A program made the translations under genes and the position numbers. Below, in pieces: positions 5,301 to 10,984 of a DNA stretch of 10,984 nucleotides (position 1 is the stretch's first letter; each line of letters begins with the position of its first letter). Source of the DNA: CAYJIL01 sp964370235 (GTDB lineage: Bacteria; Bacteroidota; Bacteroidia; Bacteroidales; Rikenellaceae); NCBI GenBank assembly GCA_964370235.1, contig CAYJIL010000078.1, positions 1-10,984 of the forward strand, read 5' to 3'. The notes beneath the pieces were generated by a model. It worked only from the letters and a program-made list of their open reading frames with translations, had not been told where the DNA came from and ran no database searches.

Positions 5301-6641
5301 ATGACACTTTCAGCAAAAAACAGACATAGAATGAAAGATCTTCTTTTTATTCTATGGGCAGGAGGAGCAGCCCTACTTTCGTACGCTCTAGTTTATGCAC
5401 TTCGCAAACCTTTTACCGCAGCAGGATATGACGGTATGGAATTTATGGGCATGGACTACAAAACTGCAACTAGTATTATTCAAATTGCAGGTTATGCTTT
5501 TGCAAAATTTTTGGGTATTAAACTCATTTCAGAACTAAAAAGAAATCACCGCCTACCGTTCATTATAATTTCGGTTGCCTTGGCAGAACTATCGCTTGTT
5601 GCGTTTGCCGTGCTCCCAAAACCTATGAATATACTCTCGCTATTCTTTAATGGTTTATCGCTAGGTTGTATGTGGGGAGTAATATTTAGCTTCTTAGAGG
5701 GTCGCCGATTGAGCGGTATCTTGGCTAGTATTATGGGTCTTAGCATTGCATTTAGCTCGGGTCTTGCAAAATCTATTGGCCTGTATCTAATAAACGACCT
5801 GGGTGTCGATCAGTTTTGGATGCCAGCAACAATTGGTCTTGTAGCAATGTTATTCCTTGTTTTACTAGGTATCACACTCAACAAACTACCTGAGCCAACG
5901 GCACAAGACGAGGCAGACTGCACAAAACGAGTACCAATGAATGCTCTACAACGCAAGCAAACATACTTGCAGTTTGCACCAATCCTTACTCTACTATTTG
6001 TATCGACTCTGTTTATTACCATCATGCAGGACATTAAAGAAGACTTCCTTGTAATGTTGGTTGACACAACAAAAATATCATCGTGGGCATTTAGTCACAT
6101 CGACGGCATTGTAACACTTATTATCCTTGCTCTGTTTACGTTAATATCGTTAATTCGCACCCACCGTGTAGTACTGTTGCTGTTGCTTGCAATCATTATC
6201 ACGGGTCTTGGTAGCCTTGCTTTTGTAGCTATCAACTATCACACTCTTAACCTAGCACCTATTACATGGTTGTTTATCCAGAGTTTGGGACTTTACACTG
6301 CATATCTAGGTTTTCAGACCATCTTCTTTGAGCGTTTTGTTGCAAACTACAAGATTAACGGAAACGTAGGATTCTTTATCATCATCCTTGACTTTGTAGG
6401 TTACCTAGGAACGGTAGTAGTACTTGTTATTAAAGAGATGTTTATCGAGAACATTAACTGGATTGAGTTCTATAACAGCATGATTACATATATGTGTATG
6501 GCTAGTGGCACACTGCTTGTTATTTGTGGAGCTATACTTATGAAAGGACGAGTTGCCTCTAAAGCAGCACAGCAAGAGATTGAGGCTGAGCAAAGCGAAG
6601 AGAACGAGGACGACAAGACCTTTACAACAACAATGGCATAA
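5301..6641 (+). CDS. MFS transporter, DUF5690-like; candidate 2-AEP importer
   Basis: The 446-residue product is an inner-membrane protein with about 12 hydrophobic segments: roughly 14-33, 58-76, 86-105, 109-131, 138-160 and 172-193, then a polar central loop near 194-222 and six more up to about 410. It ends in an acidic tail rich in Glu and Asp. The sequence resembles the Bacteroidetes MFS family DUF5690, with FSFLEGRRLSGILA at 129-142. The first helix contains YALRKPFTAA with R35-K36. This is similar to the RK motif of organophosphate:phosphate antiporters such as GlpT, where the Arg binds the substrate's phosphate group. Charged residues (QDIKEDF) also sit in the first helix of the second half, where GlpT has a second substrate-binding Arg. 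It is the first gene of the operon, 36 bp before the phnX-phnW fusion, and no ABC phosphonate transporter is present. Import of 2-AEP or another phosphonate is therefore a good inference, not shown. The ATG at 5301 follows an A-rich tract and gives the expected short cytoplasmic N-terminus. Confidence 0.85.
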   Translation: MTLSAKNRHRMKDLLFILWAGGAALLSYALVYALRKPFTAAGYDGMEFMGMDYKTATSIIQIAGYAFAKFLGIKLISELKRNHRLPFIIISVALAELSLVAFAVLPKPMNILSLFFNGLSLGCMWGVIFSFLEGRRLSGILASIMGLSIAFSSGLAKSIGLYLINDLGVDQFWMPATIGLVAMLFLVLLGITLNKLPEPTAQDEADCTKRVPMNALQRKQTYLQFAPILTLLFVSTLFITIMQDIKEDFLVMLVDTTKISSWAFSHIDGIVTLIILALFTLISLIRTHRVVLLLLLAIIITGLGSLAFVAINYHTLNLAPITWLFIQSLGLYTAYLGFQTIFFERFVANYKINGNVGFFIIILDFVGYLGTVVVLVIKEMFIENINWIEFYNSMITYMCMASGTLLVICGAILMKGRVASKAAQQEIEAEQSEENEDDKTFTTTMA

Positions 6642-6677
6642 TTAATAGATTTTTAAAATATAAAAAACATAAATATA

Positions 6678-8567
6678 ATGAATAAGATTAGTTGCATTAT
6701 TTTCGATTGGGCAGGAACAACAGTAGATTATGGATGTTTTGCACCAGTAGCAGCGTTTATCAACGCATTCAAAGATATTAACATAACAGTAACTCCAGCA
6801 GAGGCTCGTGGCCCAATGGGTATGACAAAGATCGACCACATTAGAGAGCTTTTCAAGCTAGAGAGCGTAGCATCACAGTTTGCAGCAAACTTTGGCAAGC
6901 AGTGGAGCGAGGAGAATGTTGTTGAGATAAACAAAGTATTCGAAAAGTACCTATTCGCATCGCTTAGCGACTACACCACTCCAATCCCGGGGGTTATCGA
7001 TGTTATTGATTCGCTTCGTGCAAAGGGTTACAAGATTGGCTCAACATCGGGCTACACAGCTGCAATGATGAACGTTGTTGCACCAGCAGCAGCTCAAAAG
7101 GGATACTCGCCAGATTGTTGGTTCACATCGGATGGCCTACCAGCTGGTCGCCCACAACCATATATGATTTACAAGGTTATGACTACTCTAGCGGTAGATT
7201 CAGCTAACGAGGTTATCAAGGTTGGCGATACCATCTCAGACATTAAAGAGGGTGTAAACGCAGGCGTTTGGAGCGTAGGTGTTATACTTGGTAGCAGCGA
7301 AATGGGACTAAGCCAAGAGGAAGTAAAGGCACTAAGCCCAAAGGAGCTTACAGTAAAGGTAGAAGAGGTACGCACTCGCATGTTCGAGGCTGGTGCACAC
7401 TACGTTATTAACTCTATGGACGAGCTACCTGCTCTCATCTCTACTATCGAAAGCCGCAAAGATAGCCAAAAGCCACTTAAGCGCCCATACCTACTACTTA
7501 CACCGGGCCCACTTACGTCTTCGGACAGAGTTAAGCGTGCTATGCTTGCAGACTGGTGTACTTGGGACGACGATTACAATGTAAACATTGTACAGAGCAT
7601 TCGTGGCGAGCTACTTGACCTAGCACAAGTAGACAAGCAAACATATACAAACGTGCTACTACAAGGTAGTGGTAGCTACTGTGTCGAGGCTGCAATTACT
7701 TGTTGTGTTCGCCCAGAGGATAAACTACTTGTATTTGCAAACGGTGCTTATGGCAAGCGTATTGAGCAAATTGCCAACTATGCAGGAATAAACATTAATG
7801 CAATAATTCTTTCGGAGACTCAGCAAGTTACACAAGATATGGTTATCGAGGCACTAGATAATGATGCAGATATCACACACGTAGCTGTTGTACATTGCGA
7901 AACTACAACAGGTATTCTTAACCCTATCGAGGAGATTGCTGCTGTTGTTAAAGAGGCAGGTAAGACATTTATTGTTGATGCAATGAGCTCGTTTGGTGGT
8001 ATCCCAATCAACATGCAAGCACTAGATATTGATGTTCTAATTAGTAGTGCAAACAAGTGTATTCAGGGTGTTCCGGGCTTTGGATTCATTATCCTAAAGA
8101 AGGACGTTATGGAGCGTTGCAAGGGTAACAGCCGCACACTTTCGCTTGATATATACGATCAGTGGCAAGAGATGGAAAAAGGCAATGGTGGCAAATGGCG
8201 CTTTACCTCTCCTACACACGTTGTTCGTGCATTTGCCGAGGCAATCAACGAACTTAAAGAGGAGGGCGGTATAGAGGCTCGCTACCAAAGATATAAAGAG
8301 AATCAAGCGATTCTAGTTAGAGGAATGCAGAGTGCAGGATATGAGACTCTACTTGCACGTTGTGAGCAGTCACCAATCATCACTTCGTTCCTTTATCCAA
8401 ACGATGATTTTAGCTTTACAGCATTCTATAACGAGCTTAAAGCAAATGGTTTTGTGCTTTATCCGGGCAAAATCTCACAGTGTAACACATTCAGAATTGG
8501 TAATATCGGAGATGTGCACCCAGAGGATATGCACCGTTTGATCGAGATTATTAAATCTAAGAGCTAA
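6678..8567 (+). CDS. phnXW: PhnX-PhnW fusion: phosphonoacetaldehyde hydrolase and 2-AEP:pyruvate transaminase
   Basis: This 629-residue cytosolic protein joins both steps of the 2-AEP pathway. Residues 1-260 are phosphonatase, a HAD-family enzyme that splits phosphonoacetaldehyde to acetaldehyde and phosphate. The nucleophile D10 is in FDWAGTTVDYG, the Schiff-base K51 in GMTKIDHIREL, with C20, M47, H54, Y126, R158, D184 and D188 at the positions known from the Bacillus cereus enzyme (numbers shifted by two). S124 replaces a Thr there, a mild change. Residues about 269-629 are PhnW, a PLP-dependent class V transaminase that makes phosphonoacetaldehyde and alanine from 2-AEP and pyruvate. D434 and the PLP lysine K460 in SSANKCIQGVPGFGF are 26 residues apart, as in Salmonella PhnW (D168 and K194), and R606 fits its substrate-binding R340. 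Both halves are full length, joined by a linker of about 10 residues. Domain order is the reverse of the reaction order. The gene lies 36 bp after the transporter gene and is probably cotranscribed with it. Confidence 0.97.
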   Translation: MNKISCIIFDWAGTTVDYGCFAPVAAFINAFKDINITVTPAEARGPMGMTKIDHIRELFKLESVASQFAANFGKQWSEENVVEINKVFEKYLFASLSDYTTPIPGVIDVIDSLRAKGYKIGSTSGYTAAMMNVVAPAAAQKGYSPDCWFTSDGLPAGRPQPYMIYKVMTTLAVDSANEVIKVGDTISDIKEGVNAGVWSVGVILGSSEMGLSQEEVKALSPKELTVKVEEVRTRMFEAGAHYVINSMDELPALISTIESRKDSQKPLKRPYLLLTPGPLTSSDRVKRAMLADWCTWDDDYNVNIVQSIRGELLDLAQVDKQTYTNVLLQGSGSYCVEAAITCCVRPEDKLLVFANGAYGKRIEQIANYAGININAIILSETQQVTQDMVIEALDNDADITHVAVVHCETTTGILNPIEEIAAVVKEAGKTFIVDAMSSFGGIPINMQALDIDVLISSANKCIQGVPGFGFIILKKDVMERCKGNSRTLSLDIYDQWQEMEKGNGGKWRFTSPTHVVRAFAEAINELKEEGGIEARYQRYKENQAILVRGMQSAGYETLLARCEQSPIITSFLYPNDDFSFTAFYNELKANGFVLYPGKISQCNTFRIGNIGDVHPEDMHRLIEIIKSKS

Positions 8568-8584
8568 CAAAAGCTAATATTGTT

Positions 8585-8622
8585 GGGGCTGTATTTATCA
8601 TAAAAAGAATAGATACAGCCCC
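8585..8622 (+). terminator. Probable terminator after phnXW
   Basis: A perfect 10-bp stem (8585-8594 with 8613-8622) extends through a G:T wobble and three A:T pairs to about 14 bp with a loop of about 10 nt. It begins 17 bp after the phnXW stop codon. The downstream DNA (TTCATATATTCT) is AT-rich but lacks a continuous T-run, so termination may be partial. Confidence 0.6.
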
Positions 8623-8684
8623 TTCATATATTCTATTCAAATCTATTGTTGTTCAATAAAATCAAAAATCGTTATAGGGTTTTG

Positions 8685-8692
8685 TATTTTTG
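8685..8692 (+). promoter_or_regulatory. -7 element of the porin gene
   Basis: TATTTTTG matches TAnnTTTG, 85 bp before the GTG at 8778 and after the hairpin that follows phnXW. No clear -33 element is seen. It suggests the porin gene can be transcribed separately from the transporter-phnXW pair. Confidence 0.4.
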
Positions 8693-8777
8693 CCATTAAT
8701 GGCTATACGTTAAATTATTGCAAGTAAAAAGTATTTCGATTTTTATAAGCAACCACACCTAGCGGTTTATCCAAAAA

Positions 8778-9896
8778 GTGAAAAAATTATATTTAGTATT
8801 GGTGATGTTTTGCATCGCCCTGGCCTCTTATGCTCAAGAAACAAAGCTCAGCTTTAGGGCAAGGTCGTTAGTAGATTTTGGTGTTTCGGGCTACGAACTA
8901 GAACGTAACACTCGTGCAATGTACTCTTTAGAGGATTTGCGATTGGGCTTTAAGGCCGCCCACGGCAATGTAGATTTTAAGGTCGACATTGGTTTTGGTG
9001 GCGAAAAAGTTGCAGTAAAAGATATAACATTCAATTACTACACAAAAAACAGTTTTATTACAATTGGAAATACCTACTCATCGCACTCGATGGAGATGCT
9101 TATTAGCACGCTCGATATGTATTTTCACCAACCATCTACTTCGTCGGCTGCCTTTGGCGAGGGTCGTAAACTAGGTGCATCGTACAATCTTCACAAAGAT
9201 AAAGTATATTTTGCAAGTGGTGCATACACCGATAACGATATAAACGTTAAGTCCGAGCAGCGCTCAGATGCTTTTATGTTTACCACTCGCCTACTCTCTC
9301 GTAATAATCTTGGCGAAAATAAATTTTTTCATATTGGTGGTGCAGTAGCACATATTACACCCGATAGCAAAAAGGAAGGCGTAGCACCATCTATGAGTGT
9401 TGCTAGCCGAGGGATAACAGGTCTTTTTAAAGAAAACATCATTGAGGCAAACCTTGAGGATGTTGGCTCACAAACCAAAGCAATAGCCGAAGTGCTAGTT
9501 CTTATGCCAAAGTGGCGATTACAGAGCGAATATCACTTTAACTGGATTGAAACAAAGGAGCAAATGTACAAACCACTTGGTGGATATGTGCAGGCAAGTT
9601 ATTTGTTAATTGGCAGAGGGTTTGGGTATGATTCGATGTATGCCATTGCCGCACGCCCCAAAAGCACAAGGGCACTAGTTTTGAACCTTCGTTACGACAA
9701 TACAAACCTTAACGACTACTCGATGGGGATATATGGAGGCGAGCAACAGGACTTTTCGGTTGGTTTAAACTACTATATAGACAGGCATTTTGCCATTAAG
9801 CTAAACTGTGGCTATGTAGATGTTGGTAAACATTGCAGCGATTTCTACCGCAAAGATATGGTTATGGGGCAGCTTCGTTTGCAGTATACTCTGTAA
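8778..9896 (+). CDS. Outer-membrane porin-like beta-barrel (phosphate-selective porin type)
   Basis: The 372-residue product has a signal peptide (K2-K3, hydrophobic 4-16, SYA then Q20, so cleavage after A19 is likely). The mature part is made of alternating amphipathic strands with many aromatic residues at strand ends and short polar turns: FNYYTKNSFITIGNTY, HIGGAVAHI, YVQASYLLIGRGF, FSVGLNYYIDRHFAIKLNCGYV. It finishes in QLRLQYTL, a typical last strand of a trimeric or monomeric porin. The overall pattern resembles OprO/OprP-like phosphate-selective porins of Bacteroidetes; the family call is by pattern, not by a catalytic motif. The start is GTG: a stop codon (TAG, 8760) lies in frame 18 bp upstream, with no ATG between. 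It lies between phnXW and an exported hydrolase, which suggests uptake of phosphonates, phosphate or their esters across the outer membrane. Confidence 0.8.
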   Translation: MKKLYLVLVMFCIALASYAQETKLSFRARSLVDFGVSGYELERNTRAMYSLEDLRLGFKAAHGNVDFKVDIGFGGEKVAVKDITFNYYTKNSFITIGNTYSSHSMEMLISTLDMYFHQPSTSSAAFGEGRKLGASYNLHKDKVYFASGAYTDNDINVKSEQRSDAFMFTTRLLSRNNLGENKFFHIGGAVAHITPDSKKEGVAPSMSVASRGITGLFKENIIEANLEDVGSQTKAIAEVLVLMPKWRLQSEYHFNWIETKEQMYKPLGGYVQASYLLIGRGFGYDSMYAIAARPKSTRALVLNLRYDNTNLNDYSMGIYGGEQQDFSVGLNYYIDRHFAIKLNCGYVDVGKHCSDFYRKDMVMGQLRLQYTL

Positions 9897-9928
9897 TTTT
9901 TTTGATTCACAATAAAGAGATACATAGC

Positions 9929-9965
9929 AAGTTGGTTGATAGATTAGACATCTAACAGCCAACTT
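9929..9965 (+). terminator. Possible terminator after the porin gene
   Basis: A 7-bp perfect stem (9929-9935 with 9959-9965) continues through a G:T wobble, two pairs and an A/A mismatch into five more pairs (9940-9944 with 9950-9954), loop TAGAC. The T-rich stretch TTATTTTTTA comes only about 15 nt later, so efficiency is uncertain. A weak -7-like TATATTTA (10003-10010) follows, ahead of the next gene. Confidence 0.45.
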
Positions 9966-10062
9966 TACTATTATAAATTATTATTTTTTAAACCAAAATA
10001 ACTATATTTACAAACTTAATATAAGCCTAAATAATAATATTACAAACATAAACCTAATTCAA

Positions 10063-10974
10063 ATGAAAAGAAGATTACTATTCATTCTATCGCTTATGGT
10101 GGCAATTACCTGCACCACAGCAACAGCACAAAAAGCCGATTTTGCAACAAAGAAACCTTTTAAGCATGTTATACTTGTTGGTTATGATGGCATGAGTAGC
10201 CATGCCCTTAACGCAGGTGCAAATATGCCTACTCTTAGTAAACTAATGCAAGAGGGTGCACACACTACCGAGGCTAGGTGTATTCTACCATCATCGAGCG
10301 CTTGTAACTGGGCAAGTATGTTTATGGGTGCAAGTTCCGAGATTCATGGCTACAACACTTGGGGTAGCAGAACTCCCGACCTACCATCTCGAGAACTAAA
10401 CAAAAACGGGGTTTTCCCAAATATGTTCTCAGAATACAGAGAGGCTAGCCCATCTTCACGCCAGAGTGTATTCTATCAGTGGGAAGGTATTAGATATATT
10501 GTCGACACAATGGCCGTTGACCATCTATACCAGTCAAGCGAACAAGACCTAGTAGACAAGGCAAAGAAAGAGCTTATCGACAATAAGCCTTCGCTTATGG
10601 TAGTTTCGTTTGACCAACCCGATGGTATTGGACACAAATTTGGATGGGAGAGCACCGAGTATCTCGACAAACTTACACAACTTGATGGCTACCTAAAGCA
10701 AATTGTAGATGCTATCGACGAGGCTGGAATTAAAGATAACACTCTACTAATTGTGACATCGGACCATGGTGGAATAGAAAACGGGCACGGTGGTATAACC
10801 ATGAAGGAGATGCAAGTTCCTGTCGTACTATGGGGTAAGGGCGTAAAATCGGGCTATAAAATCGAAGATAGTGTAATGATATATGACATTGCAGCTACTA
10901 TTCTAAGTGCAAAGCACGTGCAAAAACCACAGGTGTGGATTGGCAGATCGATTGATTCGGCATTTGGTAAGTAA
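10063..10974 (+). CDS. Exported alkaline-phosphatase-superfamily hydrolase
   Basis: The 303-residue protein has a signal peptide (KRR, hydrophobic 5-16, ATA then Q23, cleavage after A22 likely), so it acts in the periplasm. The mature part has the full metal-hydrolase site of the alkaline phosphatase superfamily: D42 in VILVGYDGMS, a likely nucleophile S79 with N82 in LPSSSACNW (compare the Thr and Asn of nucleotide pyrophosphatase/phosphodiesterases), D187 and H191 in DQPDGIGHKFG, D234-H235 in TSDHGG, and H242 in GHGG. It is shorter than phosphonoacetate hydrolase PhnA (about 400 residues) but looks complete to its stop codon. Families with this site include phosphodiesterases, phosphomonoesterases and phosphonoacetate hydrolases, and the sequence does not decide between them. 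Its place after the porin gene suggests release of phosphate or 2-AEP from esters before import. No typical lipobox is seen around C17. Confidence 0.9.
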   Translation: MKRRLLFILSLMVAITCTTATAQKADFATKKPFKHVILVGYDGMSSHALNAGANMPTLSKLMQEGAHTTEARCILPSSSACNWASMFMGASSEIHGYNTWGSRTPDLPSRELNKNGVFPNMFSEYREASPSSRQSVFYQWEGIRYIVDTMAVDHLYQSSEQDLVDKAKKELIDNKPSLMVVSFDQPDGIGHKFGWESTEYLDKLTQLDGYLKQIVDAIDEAGIKDNTLLIVTSDHGGIENGHGGITMKEMQVPVVLWGKGVKSGYKIEDSVMIYDIAATILSAKHVQKPQVWIGRSIDSAFGK

Positions 10975-10984
10975 CATCACATTT

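Noticed and set aside
8094..8567. A possible frameshift or separate start that would make PhnW an independent gene
   Set aside because: The frame runs uninterrupted from 6678 to 8567, with both active sites in register with known enzymes and a natural short linker, so a real fusion is the simpler reading.
10111..10113. C17 of the exported hydrolase as a lipoprotein Cys
   Set aside because: The preceding residues (VAIT) do not fit a lipobox well, whereas ATA before Q23 gives a good signal peptidase I site.

Overview
The window looks like chromosomal DNA of a member of the Bacteroidales (Bacteroidota). The evidence is AT-rich intergenic DNA, starts without Shine-Dalgarno sequences, repeated matches to the Bacteroidetes -7 promoter element TAnnTTTG, a BACON-domain lipoprotein, signal peptides with Gln at +1 of the predicted mature protein, and an MFS protein resembling the Bacteroidetes family DUF5690. 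The genus cannot be named from the sequence alone.

The left half (1-4972) is transcribed entirely on the minus strand. In transcription order it holds an unrecognised HTH-like protein (4972-4067), an AraC-family regulator (3913-3047), a group III iron-type alcohol dehydrogenase (2935-1784) and a BACON-domain lipoprotein (1389-175). Each gene has its own -7-like box. Clear intrinsic terminators follow the first, third and fourth genes. A near-identical 16-bp element lies upstream of both the AraC gene and the dehydrogenase gene, which suggests one regulator acting on both.

The right half (5301-10974) is on the plus strand and reads as a 2-aminoethylphosphonate (2-AEP, ciliatine) utilisation locus. 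It has an MFS inner-membrane transporter, then a single-chain fusion of phosphonoacetaldehyde hydrolase (PhnX) and 2-AEP:pyruvate transaminase (PhnW), then an outer-membrane porin-like beta-barrel and an exported alkaline-phosphatase-superfamily hydrolase. Proposed flow: the porin admits the substrate, the periplasmic hydrolase may free 2-AEP or phosphate from esters, and the MFS protein imports it. PhnW then makes phosphonoacetaldehyde plus alanine, and PhnX splits this to acetaldehyde plus phosphate. The dehydrogenase on the other strand could reduce the acetaldehyde to ethanol. Fusion chemistry is strongly supported by motifs; the transport, hydrolase and dehydrogenase links are inference from context.

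The 328-bp divergent region (4973-5300) separates the HTH-like gene from the transporter operon. It holds promoter elements in both directions and a long imperfect AT-rich palindrome midway between them. The unrecognised gene is therefore the best candidate for a 2-AEP-responsive regulator and is the least explained part of the window. No tRNA, rRNA, CRISPR array, insertion sequence or prophage was seen.
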